From assembly GCA_950295325.1 (NCBI GenBank), contig OX485809.1, positions 8,246,001-8,310,000 of the forward strand: a DNA stretch of 64,000 nt, in the 5' to 3' direction. Positions 47,017 to 58,463 of this stretch are shown here, piece by piece. The translations under genes and the position numbers were made by a program. The notes under the pieces are model-generated. The model saw only the letters and a list, made by a program, of their open reading frames with translations. It did not search any database and had not been told where the DNA came from. Each line of letters starts with the position of its first letter. Position 1 is the first letter of the stretch. Source of the DNA: Polytrichum commune. Its lineage: Eukaryota > Streptophyta > Polytrichopsida > Polytrichales > Polytrichaceae.

Positions 47017-47515
47017 GAGCCACTTCACACACGAGACTGAGAGCCCTTGACCATTGCACTTCAAGCACTCTCATTGATGGAAAAGGCGGGGCCGGTCCAA
47101 GTTCGCTTCACACTACACTTGATGGACCAACGGAGTATGTGAATGCAAGATGGATGTGAAGTCTACATGGATTCTCACATGGCATCAAATGGGTCATGTT
47201 TCATGGTCACTAGGACTATTTTCAAAAACCTGCCTCTTGGAGGTAGGCCTTACACAAAACCGGGAGACCATGGCACTCCGAATGCTCACAACCGTTGATA
47301 TATCTAATTTGTCATGTGTGAGGACCCGCATGAATAGAAATTCATTGAAATAGCATTTGATTGAGGGCTCAGCCACATGTGGCTTCACACTACACTTGAG
47401 GATCCGTGACCACAATACGTGATTTTTGAAGTTTCTTGGGACAGCCTTTGGACACTTTCTTTTGGGCTCTCACAATTTCATGGTCACGGCTCTAGGTTTG
47501 TGTGTGGAGTGCCCC
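47017..47515 (+). mobile_element. Tourist-like MITE, family A, copy 3
   Basis: Same family and orientation as 43902-44400. The ends GAGCCACTTCACACACGAG and GTGTGGAGTGCCCC are slightly decayed. CTTA precedes and follows the element, consistent with a TTA-containing target duplication in the satellite-like unit. Confidence 0.75.
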
Positions 47516-47519
47516 CTTA

Positions 47520-48501
47520 GAAGCTGTCGCAACCCTTGCTAGCCCCCTTAACAATCATGTCAATTTTCATTTCTAGCAAAGGTTACGAGCGCTAACCCTT
47601 CGCATTCCGCCATGCTAATGGTTAGCTCTTCCTACCCCGGACCTTATAGTTCATAGGAGGGAACCAACCCTCCTACTTTACTTTCGGGACTCACCCCTTA
47701 ATCGGTAACCAATTCTTAGATGTGGACTTTCATTCATGGAAGTCCAATCTTATGTTGATTGTCGCGTTGCCGGAGCAGCACTATGACAACCCGAAGCATA
47801 CTAGGCAACTATGGCCTCACATTGGGCCAAAGCCCATGGAGGCCGTGTCGTTCGGCCTCGGGTGGGTGAGGCCACACCACCTCACCCATATAAGCCTCTA
47901 GGACTCTAGGCGGGGCCCCTACCCCACCGTCAAGAAACCTTATGTCTCTCTACCAAGAGTTGGGGCCAAGTAGACATTTTCCCTTAGCCACTGGGCCTAG
48001 AAGCCCCCAGCAGCTTCAGACCATCATAACTTCCTTGTATGATGTCTGATGCTAACAAGCAACCACTCCATCGTCATCTACGCTTCACGTAGATTCCGAT
48101 GAACTCCTCACTTGCCCCATTCGGGCAAGTACTGAGGAAGTTATGCTTGTTTAAACCTTGGAAGTCCCGGGAGTCACTCCCAGGCCACTGCTGTACCAGG
48201 GCGCTGTCCCGGGACAACGGCCCACTCAAATTGCCATAACTCCTAGCTCACACCTCCGATTGAGGTGTTCTTGAGCATTCTAGAATCTACACGCCATAAG
48301 CTACATTAACTCATGGCCTTACCCTCGTGCCTCCTAGTCTCCGTGGGTGGGAGGCGTTCCCAATGCCCAGGGCCCTCACCCACCCTAGGATCACTTGGGC
48401 CCTCTCACCAACAGCGCAACAAGTCCCGGGTGTCACTCCGGGGTCCCCCTTGTGCCCATGGTGTTTCGGGCACTCCTCATGGAGAGGTGCACGACAGAAG
48501 C
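47520..48501. mobile_element. Solo LTR (972 bp) with 5-bp target-site duplication
   Basis: The LTR is 47525-48496. It begins TGTCGCAACCC and ends GTGCACGACA, giving a 5-base TGTCG...CGACA inverted terminal pair. GAAGC flanks it at 47520-47524 and 48497-48501. A TATA-like CATATAAGCC lies near 47887. No second LTR or internal gag/pol is present, so this is a recombined solo LTR, probably of a Ty3/Gypsy element (start sequence typical; superfamily inferred). ORFs inside it are not genes. Confidence 0.85.
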
Positions 48502-48731
48502 AGTGTCCGGGGAGATTTTTGGTGCACAGTCGGTCAAGATCCTAGTGTTTCCAAGTCCAATTGGTTACATGTTCACATCTTCCGGTGTTACTTCCCTCGT
48601 TCGAGGTATATTCTTCCATAGATTCCTCTAGAATGATCGGCAAGTCTCCTGAAGTCTCCAACTTCAACCGGTTGTTTCCCAAACTCAACCGGTTCGTCTG
48701 TAACTAACCACCGGTTCTCCCCGGACAGTGT
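48502..48731 (+). mobile_element. CCGG-family MITE, reference copy
   Basis: About 230 bp, starts AGTGTCCGGGGAGA and ends TCTCCCCGGACAGTG, giving a ~14-base inverted terminal pair. Rich in AACCGGTT-type palindromes. Other copies are at 7911-8560, 50950-51172, 53517-53760 and 60786-61545. Non-coding. Confidence 0.7.
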
Positions 48732-49637
48732 GGTTCAAGGGTTGAAGTTTCAAATAGACGTGACTTCCTAAGCAGCTTTAAGGGTACACTTAAAACAGTA
48801 AACAATGTCTCTATCAAATTGGGAACCATGCCAAAGGTAGTATTTACATATCCCAAATACACACTTAACTTAAATGCCCGCAAGAGGAGACGAGGGGAGG
48901 TCCCAATATATGCCAAAATTCAAACCCCAGGTCAAAGTGTAACTCCTTTGCATGGCTTCAAGATTACCCTTCTAATTACAGTCTAACCTTGATAATGTCA
49001 CCCTTGTTAATGGGACACCTTGATACTGTCACCTAAAAGTTTGAAACCGATTTTCTTAGTGTAAAACTCCCTCGTTATTATCCCTATCACCCTTGTTAAT
49101 GTCACTATTTTTTTCCAAAATCCGTAGTGTAAATGTGATAATATCAAATATGGATGGATTGTATGTGATGGTTGGATGTATGGATTGTATGTGATGGTTG
49201 GATGGACATATTGTAGTAGCCAAAAGGGTCATGAGCCACCCCTGTGATAAATGCAATGTTATTCAAAGGGTCATGAGCCGCCTCTGTGCACCAACCTTGA
49301 ACGGTGCTGTCTATACACGGCACTCAAAGGTGTTGTCTTTGACGGCGCTGCCAAGACTTCTTGGCCTCTATGCACCCCACCTTCCGTCACATGTGTTCAC
49401 CTATGTGTCTTTGAGGGTTTCAGCTTGTGTGAAGTAATTTAGGATGTTAAGTTCTAAGGTTTAGCTGAGCTGGTACAGAGTAGTGTCGACTTAAGCTAAA
49501 TTAGTTCAATTGGTTTGAATGTAGAAATCTCAAGATATGTGGCACGGTCTTCACTGTTTCTATAGTCAATAGTCGCATAGGAGAATCTAGTAAGATCATA
49601 AGTGTTAGCCGCTCATCCTAAGTGGGCATTCAATTAG

Positions 49638-49787
49638 GAACAATCTTCTAGATTAGTTAGTCAAGCTCATAAGTAGAAACAATCTTCTAGGTAGGTTAGT
49701 CAAGCTCATAAGTAGAAACAGTCTTCTAGGTAGGTTAGTCAAGCTCATAAGTAGAAACAGTCTCCTAGGTAGGTTAGTCAAGCTCAT
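49638..49787 (+). repeat. 39-bp tandem repeat inside the pogo-type element
   Basis: About four units with the core TAGGTAGGTTAGTCAAGCTC. Units two to four are nearly identical, so the expansion is recent. Confidence 0.85.
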
Positions 49788-50018
49788 GGTCGAGCTCACT
49801 TGTATATAATGAACCATTGTTCATTTGGAATTTAAATGCACACTTTCTATCATAGGCTTGTGTTTCTTCATGCAGTGCAGGTGTCCTTCGTTGTGTTGTT
49901 GTTGTTGTTGCTACATTGGAAGCTAGTGATTGGCTGGTTTTTTGCTCTTGTAAGCCTTCGTTGGCATTGTTGCATAGCTTTGTGAATTCGGTAGCGTATG
50001 AATTATTAAGGACAAGAT

Positions 50019-50654
50019 TTGGGGAAACTGAATGTTGATCTATTTCAAGCAATGCTATGGTGTGTGGCGGCATGGCATGAATTAGATGATCAAACCATTA
50101 GAAATTGTTGGAGAAAGTCTGCCATATTGCCTGCAGCGTGGAATGCAGATATCAACAATTCTAATGAACGTATGAAGTCCAAAATGGAGGAAGCAGCTTT
50201 GGAATTGGGCAATCTCATCGCCGCATTGAATTTGGGTTTGGATGTTGAAGGCAAGCCTATAGAAAAGCTTAGTCCTTTAGAGTACATAAACATGGAAGGT
50301 GAAGATGATTTTGAGGTGGAATATTCTACTGAGGAGCTTGTGCAATTAGTGCAAGATGGCGAACATGTACTTGATTCCATGGAAGAAGACCCATTGATTG
50401 TTGATAGCAATGATGATGAGTCTAAAGTAGTGAAGCTAAGCGATGCACAAAAATATGCTAAAGATGTTTTGAATTTTATGGCTAGCCAAGGTTCTCAGAT
50501 TTTCAACACTCATGAGTTGTTAGGAATGGAAAACATCCATGACAAACTCATTAGAATTGGTGTTGGACATTTAACATCACTAAAACAATGTGACATTAGA
50601 AGCTTCTTTGTCTCTAGTGAGAGGTCTTTACCTGATCTCAATGACACATTGTGA
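50019..50654 (+). pseudogene. pogo/Tigger transposase, C-terminal part (about 210 aa)
   Basis: An intact open frame reads VDLFQAMLWCVAAWHELDDQ then TIRNCWRKSAILP, the region following the DDE core in pogo/Tigger/CENP-B-type transposases. It is followed by an acidic segment and a C-terminal stretch (SDAQKYAKDVLNFMASQG). No good ATG precedes it (TTG at 50019; first ATG is at 50052) and the HTH and catalytic Asp residues are absent upstream, so it is a truncated remnant. The frame has stayed open for over 600 bases, which suggests recent loss. Confidence 0.7.
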
Positions 50655-50949
50655 TGTGCTCATGTTGTTATTCACAATTTTGAATTATATTTTACATTCA
50701 AAAACATTGAAGTCCTGTGTTTGTTTTTTTTTTTTTTTTTTTTTTACATTGTAGTTTCATTTTGATTTTCTACCTTTTTTTATTTTATAATATCACATTA
50801 TGCACAAATCTTCAAAATGTGACATTATCAAATATGTCACACCTTGTTTATATCACACTTTATGGTGAAACGGATGGTGTGATATTATCAAGGTTAGACT
50901 GTACAACGTGTACCGTGGACACACACCAAAAAGACTGCATGCATGTCCG

Positions 50950-51172
50950 GTTCTATGTGCAGGGAGAACCGGTGGTTAATTAGGTTACCGGTGAACCGGT
51001 TGATGAGTTTGAGAAGAAATAACCACCGGATGAAGTTGAAGACTGTGAGAGAAGTGGCTATCATCATTTTAGAGGAATCTATCAAAGAATATACCCCACT
51101 TTAATAAAGGAAACGCGGAGGATGTAACCCACCGGTTGGACTTGCAAACCCTAGCTAGGATCTCAACCGCTT
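50950..51172 (-). mobile_element. CCGG-family MITE, inverted copy
   Basis: Reverse of 48502-48731, beginning GGGAGAACCGGTGGTTAATTAGG and running through ACCCACCGGTTGGACTTGCAA. It starts ~50 bases after the pogo element. Confidence 0.7.
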
Positions 51173-51202
51173 ATGCCCATGGAAGGCATGTATGTCCGGT
51201 GG

Positions 51203-53114
51203 GTGATTGGAGGGTACATTGTTGTGGAGATATGTTGCCAAAGGTGGCTATCGTAATTAATCTATACATGAGCTAAATCTAACCCCAACTTTTGTGTTGA
51301 AATCTTAGTTTTTAGCAAATGGGCCAATGTGTTTTTGGCTTGGGAATGGCCTTCAAAGGTTGAATAATGTTGTGTTTCCCCTTGCCTTCCGTTCATAGCC
51401 AAATATTTGAGCTTGATGGAATCTTTTTCTTAAAATGCAAACTTCATCACTATGTTACTATCGTCAACCCCACATATGCTAGCACGCAATGAGCACTTTT
51501 AGAAGTATAAGGTACCGAGGCCTTAAAGTAACACCTTCCCTTTCGTGACACCTAATTTCAATCCTTGAGTTGCCAACGAGTGAGTGCAATGGTGCCATCA
51601 AGTAAGTCATTGTTAAAAGCAATTGATCATATGTAGCATTAAGTATGAAATAGAACGCATGTTGGCCATTCGTAATAGTGGTGTAAGGACTCAGCAGGAT
51701 GCAAGAACGCTTTTGAACGAGCGCCAACTTTGGCAATCGGGGATCTATCTACTCAACGAATCGAGGCATTGTAAGAAGTGATCCATAAAAGGGGGACAAC
51801 GCCTTCATTATATAGAAGATCCTCGCCTTGCCTACAACAAAGTTGATTTTGTGCCGATTTTCACTTAGCAATCCAACATCAAATGACCCCCCCCCCCCCT
51901 ATGTAGGTTGCATATGATTTTTTATTTTATTTTTGAAAATTTTATAGATTCTCTAATCTACGAAACTGTTTTGAAATTTTTTCCAAGCTAATTAACCTTC
52001 GTGAAATGGAACAAGTTTCTTAAAGTGTCACTTTAACGCCTCCGTATCTTATGCAGGGAGAGCACGGTTTTCATAACTTGTGAAGCCCAAATAGTCACTG
52101 GGAGCAAGCAAGGGAAATAAGCGAACTCTCGAGGCAAGCTCTTATATATGTGGGACCAAGAAACATGAACACTATGATGCAATTATAAACAAATAAATCG
52201 TGTATGGTGTGGAATTCAATGTGAAATTGATGACTGTAATGAAGGAACTTGGCAACAATGGAATATACGATTGACTTCCGACCTCAACAAATTAAGGGGA
52301 ATGTGGCCATCGATTATTGTATTCTAGGAATTTACTTCATTGCCTTCCATGCAAGGTCCACGAGGAACATTTTCTTCATTGACTTGCATCAAGACGTATC
52401 GTCTCTCCAATTGACTCCTAATATTAGGTAAATTTTATTTTATACCATGGATACAGTCTAGATAATGTTATCAAGGTGTGTAATCGTGTTCATACTCAAT
52501 TGTATGGTTGAGTTCAATTTCTATATTTAGCATTGGATAGGGGCTTTCACCATCTTACGTTCACACTGATATGTATAGTAAATAGCATCCATATGAATAG
52601 TATGAGTAGTGCTTCCTATGAAGAGTGCCAAGGTCATAACTCTACCAAAATTTTCAAATGTCAGCACGTGCTCAAATTTGCACATGTGAATAGCACAGTG
52701 AGCAAATTAAAGCAACCAACAACAGTAAAATTTACATTTAGTTTTCTACCTTGACATTGAGGTGTATGGTCATTAACTATAGGCAAGGAGTTGAGTGATT
52801 CACTTGACAGTGTTCAACGCATTGTAACGCGTTGGTTCCGTTAACTAGAATATGTTAATTATAATATGTGCCGGCCCCCTGAACAAAGTAAGAATATTAC
52901 TTTATTATTCATAAATTCATATTGACACTTGGAAATTTCGGTAGAATTATACTCCTTGCACTATTCACAATAATCATTGTGCATCCCAACACTATTTGTC
53001 CCGTGTTATTCACTTAAGATACTATTCATAGCAACATTATCACTAAAATTACCAGCAATATTCATAATATTCTTACTATTCATACCGACTCAGTTCCTTC
53101 CCATGAAGGCAAGA
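51203..53114 (+). repeat. 1.9 kb direct repeat, copy 1
   Basis: Matches 54348-56254 in the same orientation at roughly 96-97% in sampled stretches. It starts GTGATTGGAGG and ends near GAAGGCAAGATGG. Copy 1 has a 12-base insertion near 51770 (GTAAGAAGTGAT). It contains a short conserved ORF (52249-52431) with no recognised domain. It is preceded by a single minisatellite unit (51174-51202) and followed by the seven-unit array. Confidence 0.85.
51887..51899. repeat. Poly-C run of 13
   Basis: Present at the equivalent point of both 1.9 kb repeat copies (12 C at 55020-55031). Confidence 0.95.
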
Positions 53115-53124
53115 TGGTTGGTGC

Positions 53125-53382
53125 CATGGGCCCATGGAAGGCATGTATGTCGGGTGGGTGTCATGGGCCCATGGAAGGCATGTATGTCCGGTTGGTGTCA
53201 TGGGCCCATGGAAGGCATGTATGTCCGGTTGGTGTCATGGGCCCATGGAAGGCATGTATGTCCGGTGGTGTCATGGGCCCATGGAAGGCATGTATGTCCG
53301 GTTGGTGTCATGGACCCATGGAAGGCATGTATGTCGGATGGGTGTCATGGGCCCATGGAAGGCATGTATGTCCGGTTGGTGT
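53125..53382 (+). repeat. 37-bp palindrome-containing minisatellite (7 units)
   Basis: Unit starts at 53125, 53162, 53199, 53236, 53272, 53309 and 53346. Each has a CCATGGGCCCATGG core (a perfect 14-base palindrome; one unit has GACCC) plus GAAGGCATGTATGTCCGG. The repeats stay open in all forward frames because 37 is not a multiple of three, so the ORFs through it are artefacts. Confidence 0.9.
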
Positions 53383-53516
53383 GAGGCCCATTGACCCGGA
53401 ATGTAGAGTGGCTGTTGATGGAGCCGGCGGTTGGAGGCACATGCCTTTCCATGTGAAGTGGGCACGTGCATCTCCATGTGAAAGGGCTTCCAAATGATCA
53501 CACTTCACCAGTGGTT

Positions 53517-53760
53517 GGAGAGTTTTTTGGTCATAATAGGTTGACATCCTAGTGTTTGCAAGTCCAACCGGTTACATGTTGACGACATCTTCCGGTTTTC
53601 CTTTATTAAAATGGGGTATATTCTTCTATAGATTCCTCCAAGATGACGATCGGTAGTTTTCCTGCAGTCTTCAACTTCGACCGGTGGTTATTTCTTCTCG
53701 AACTCAACCACCGGTTCATTTGTAACTAACTGCCGGTTCTCCCCGATCATTGCACTTCAC
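53517..53760 (+). mobile_element. CCGG-family MITE copy
   Basis: Same orientation as 48502-48731, with CCTAGTGTTTGCAAGTCCAA, ACCGGTGGTTATTTC and CTAACTGCCGGTTCTCCCC segments. With the inverted copy at 50950-51172 it brackets repeat copy 1 and the minisatellite. Confidence 0.7.
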
Positions 53761-54347
53761 TCCAACTTTTTCACAACACTTCACAAAGTAAAAAACTTGA
53801 TGTTTAGATTCCCTACATAATCCATTTCGTCATCATCCAACTCCAAAGGCAACGCCCTCTAGTTTTGGGTTGATTCCCAAGTGTCAAAAATGCTGGCCTG
53901 ATCCATATTCTCCATCAGAAGACCGCGTAATGACACTCACATTGATGCATCCAATGTTTCAAGCCTTTTGTGATCACTCTTCTCCTGATTCTCCACGTTC
54001 ACGTCTAGTTGTGCTTGCCGAGTCGAAATTGCGGGAGTTGTTGGAATTTGGAAGTGTATGCTAGAGTGCCAAGAGTGGAGTCCAACTATGTTTGTATTTG
54101 CGAATTGCAGGCACTATATTTTGTGACATGCAGTTTTGGGAGAAGCCTTCATTGTGAAGGGTGAAAACTTTGCACAACACGTTTTTGTGAAGTGCCCCCC
54201 TCCCCCCAAAAAAGGAAAAACCTTTTTGACAGCCAAAATGGCATTTGACAAGTGTTGAAGACTTCGATATTGAACACTAGGTGGAGGGTTAAAACCACGT
54301 CCCTTGTATTTGCATGTGATGGGGCCCGACTTCATTACGAGTCAAAG
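53761..54347. other. Unassigned sequence between repeat copies
   Basis: The segment has one short ORF (53870-54064) of no recognised family. No transposon ends were seen. Confidence 0.4.
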
Positions 54348-56254
54348 GTGATTGGAGGATACATTGTTGTGGAGATATGTTGCCAAAGGTGGCTATCGTA
54401 ATTAATCTATACATGAGCTAAATCTAACCCCAACTTTTGTGTTGGAATCTTAGTTTTTAGCAGATGGGCCAATGTGTTTTTGGCTTGGGAATGGCCTTCA
54501 AAGGTTGAATAATGTTGTGTTTCCCCTTGCCTTCCGTTCATAGCCAAATATTTGAACTTGATGGAATCTTTTTCTTAAAATGCAAACTTCATCACTATGT
54601 TACTATCGTCGACCCCACACATGCTAGCACACAATGAGCACTTTTAGAAGTATAAGGTACTGAGGCCTTAAAGTAACACCTTCCCTTTGGTGACACCTAA
54701 TTTCAATCCTTGAGTTGTCAACAAGTGAGTGCAATGGTGCCATCAAGTAAGTCATTGCTAAAAGCAATTGATCATATGTAGCATTAAGTATGAAATAGAA
54801 TGCATGTTGGCCATTCATAATAGCGGTGTAAGGACTCAGCAAGATGCAAGAACGCTTTTGAACGAGCGCCAACTTTGGCAACCGGGGATCTATTTACTCA
54901 ACGAATCGAGGCAATCCATAAAAGGGGGACAACACCTTCATTATATAGAAGATCCTCGCCTGACCTGCAACAAAGTTGATTTTGTGCCGATTATCACTTA
55001 GCAATCCAACATCAAATGACCCCCCCCCCCCTATATAGGTTGCATATGATTTCATTTTATTTTTTAAAAATTTCTGAAAATTCTATAGATTCTCTAATCT
55101 ACGGAACTGTTTTGAAATTTTTTCCAAACTAATTAACCTTCGTGAAATGGAACAAGTTTCTTAAAGTGTCACTTTAAGGCCTCCGTATTTTATGCAGGGA
55201 GAGCACAGTTTTCATAACTTGTGAAGCCCAAATAGTCACTGGGAGCAAGCAAGGGAAAAATGCGAACTCTCGAGGCAAGCTCTTCTATATGTGGGACCAA
55301 GAAACATGAACACTATGATGCAATTATAAACAAATAAATCGTGTATGGTGTGGAATTCAATGTGAAATTGATGACTGTAATGAAGGAACTTGGCAACAAT
55401 GGAATATACGATTGACTTCCGACCTCAACAAATTAAGGGGAATGTGGCCATCGATTATTGTATTCTAGGAATTTACTTCATTGCCTTCCATGCAAGGTCC
55501 ACGAGGAACATTTTCTTCATTGACTTGCATCAAGACGTATCGTCTCTCCAATTGACTCCTAATATTAGGTATATTTTATTTTATACCATGGATACAGTCT
55601 AGATAATGTTATCAAGGTGTGTAATCGTGTTCATACTGAATTGTATGGTTGAGTTCAATTTCTATATTTAGCATTGGATAGGGGCTTTCACCATCTTGCG
55701 TTCACACTGATATGTATAGTAAATAGCATCCATATGAATAGTATGAGTAGTGCTTCCTATGAAGAGTGCCAAGGTCATAACTCTACCAAAATTTTCAAAT
55801 GTCAGCACGTGCTCAAATTTGCACATGTGAATAGCACAGTGAGCAAATTAAAGCAACCAACAACAGTAAAATTTACATTTAGTTTTCTACCTTGACATTG
55901 AGGTGCATGGTCATTAACTATAGGCAAGGAGTTGAGTGATTCACTTGACAGTATTCAAGCATTACGCGTTGGTTCCATGACCCTAGAATATGTTAATTAT
56001 AATATGTGCCGGCCCCCTAAACAAAGTAAGAATATTACTTTATTATTCATAAATTCATATTGACACTTGGAAATTTCGGTAGAATTATACTCCTTGCACT
56101 ATTCACAATAATCATTGTGCATCCCAACACTATTTGTCCCGTGTTATTCACTTAAGATACTATTCATAGCAACATTATCACTGAAATTACCAAAAACGTT
56201 CATAATTTTCTTACTATTCATACTGACTCAGTTTCTTCCCATGAAGGCAAAATA
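54348..56254 (+). repeat. 1.9 kb direct repeat, copy 2
   Basis: Second copy of 51203-53114, ending GAAGGCAAAATAG. It lacks the flanking minisatellite. Confidence 0.85.
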
Positions 56255-58076
56255 GTGTAGGCTCATGTCATATGTTAAATTTAGAATGGAACGCAACCAT
56301 GTAGTTGAATAATGTTATGCACTCCCAAGTCCACAAGGAACATTTTCTTCAATGACTTCCATAAGTATAGTCTCCACAACTATATCTTGTGACTTACATG
56401 TGAGCGTTTTTTGTGTTCAATAGCATGGATTGTCATTATGTAACTCTAAAAAATGATACTAAGATGCATACCAGTGTAATGACCCTCCCCACCTGACTTT
56501 AGCTAAGCCTAAAAGTTGGTTCTAAAAACATGGCCTTCACACCATCGAAATTTATCTAGTGCCGAGCCTAGTTGGCAAATGATGTGGCATGGCTTAATTA
56601 GGCCCTTCCCACACGAGAGGCACCGGAAGTTTCACAACTTCCTCCAACGTGGCACCTTGCCCAAGAAAAGTCTCCTTTTCCTCATTTTTCTCCTTATATT
56701 GTGGAACTTCCGGGCACTAGTGCCCGGAAGTTGTGAACTACATTTATTATGCCATGTCACTCTACTTTATTGCCAAGTAGATCCCGAAGCAAGATCCAAA
56801 GCAAAATCCGAAGCTAAAAAGTCATTGTTGCCACTCCCCATACTTCCTCTTATGTGGCAACCACTTGCTCATTTGAACCAATGCTATTCATCCATCTCAT
56901 TGCCGTTCCTCCCGTGTGGTTTGGGCCTTATTTAATAGTGGAGGTTTTAAGCCTCAAGCACCGACCCTCCCATTGGTACCTACTAGACATGAGGCAAGAA
57001 TGTAGGACCTTTAAAAGAGCTGCGTCATGTCCTTGTGATTGGTTGCTTTTGGTCTTAGCTATGAAGGCATGAGGAGCTTCATTAACGAAAACCAATGGTA
57101 AGATAGATGGGTAGTGAGGCATTTGGGGATGGGACAGAAACTATCCAACATTTCATTGCTTGGTAGATAAAACTATGAACATGTGTGAAAGCTACTTAAC
57201 TAAAACCTACTTGAAAATCTTCGGACCAACTTCTTGTAGGGTGCATTGGGAGCTATAACCGAGGGAGCTTTACCCAGGTTTTAGGAAAAACTTTGGTTAT
57301 TTGGTGTAGTGTCGGGTGGAGATGGGGCATAAGTTTTGTGGGGCCAAGAATTCTACACAACTTTGATGCAAGCATTAATATATGCTGCATGTCGGAGAAT
57401 ATTGCACAAATTTGGGTGTAGATTTGGTAGAGAGGAGTTAATTAGAGCAACTTGTAGCAATAGAATGCCACAAATTTGTAGGCACACTCCTAGCATACGA
57501 GTCCTATGCTAACATCCCATGTCAATGGAAGAACAATGCAAATCTATCACCGTGCTATATTTACAAATTTTTCAATTACATATGACAAGTCTCCGATGAT
57601 GTGCGTCAATGTCTAGGACTGATATGCTCGCAGTGGCATATGATGATGCCATGCTACTTTTCAACCTTCCTTAGCATAAACCTAGTCATCAACTAAGGTT
57701 GAAGCATCTATAACTACTAGAATAAAAGAGCTTGCATTTGAGGAAAAATAGTTGGGAATTCTTTTTCTTGGGAAGAGAAACAAGTTCTAAGGAGAATGCC
57801 AAGGGAAAATAAAATGAAAATTAAGAATGTGGAAATTGCTACAAATTTTGAAGTAGTAAAGTCTAGAGTAACACATAGTCGATCCATAGGTTAACACATT
57901 ACCGCTCATCTAAATGCGAATGCTTGGCTACAATTGTTGTCAGAACGCTTATGAGAATAATCATCCACAAGCCGCCACCACATAAACCTTAACCCCATTC
58001 ACATTATGAGCATACATCTCATACATGCTGACATGACATGACCCTAGTGAGCAGTTAAATGGACTTGTTCGACTAA
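56255..58076. other. Old dispersed repeat with a probable insertion, no gene
   Basis: 56255-56474 and 57340-57430 match 42870-43100 in order, so 56475 to about 57340 looks like an insertion into that older repeat. It begins TGTAATGACCC, like an LTR, but no matching end or duplication was found. ORF 56516-56935 has no recognised domain. Confidence 0.45.
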
Positions 58077-58463
58077 GGTAGGGGTGGCTATTTCCGTCCA
58101 AATTTCAAATGTGCCTAGTTGGGATGCTGAAACTATTTTTTAAAAAAAATTTGAGCGCTCCGCAAAGCTGGTGCAAGAGCAACTATGAAAAAATCAAAAA
58201 TTTCCGGCATGTTTATGATTTCCTACAAAATTTTAAAGGAAACCTTGTAGAGTGACCAACACTCGCACATAGGGTACGTGGTATATCCACAGAGTGGATA
58301 TCTAAAACCAACCGATGGCGGCCAATGAAATGTTGGCAGCGCTGTGAACGGAAAAAGCACCTATCAAGGTGCTTTTGTAAACCCAGGTAAAAGCACCTTA
58401 AAAGGTGCTTCCAACATAGGGGTTGACTTTAGGACCCGCACGGAAATTGCCACCCCTACCTTA
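58077..58463 (-). mobile_element. MITE family D, copy 2 (inverted)
   Basis: Reverse complement of 46540-46935 over its whole length with TAAGGTAGGGGTGGC...GCCACCCCTACCTTA ends. Identity is roughly 85-90% by eye. Confidence 0.75.

Larger units (their letters stand above)
48977..50903 (+). mobile_element. pogo/Tigger-type DNA transposon with TA duplication
   Basis: The element spans 48979-50901 (1923 bp). The left terminus CAGTCTAACCTTGATAATG is matched inverted at the right end (CAGTCTAACCTTGATAATA), an 18-base perfect TIR beginning CAGT. TA dinucleotides flank it at 48977-48978 and 50902-50903. It carries the C-terminal part of a DDE transposase (50019-50654). The N-terminal DNA-binding and most catalytic parts are missing, so it is an internally deleted derivative that could only move with a helper. 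Confidence 0.85.

Noticed and set aside
49198-49440. Possible N-terminal transposase coding region within the pogo-type element.
   Set aside because: The translated frames show no CENP-B/HTH or DDE motifs, so the N-terminal part is considered deleted.
52977-53497. Three overlapping plus-strand ORFs with repeated GPWKACM/HGRHVC peptides.
   Set aside because: They are a product of the 37-bp minisatellite, which is open in every frame. There is no start context or domain.
51203-56254. Treating the 1.9 kb direct repeats as LTRs of one retrotransposon.
   Set aside because: No primer-binding site, polypurine tract, gag/pol or target duplication was seen, and the internal segment is only ~1.2 kb, with a minisatellite and a MITE.
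56475-57340. Possible LTR beginning TGTAATGACCC.
   Set aside because: The insertion into an older repeat is likely, but no matching terminus ending in CA or 5-bp duplication could be found.
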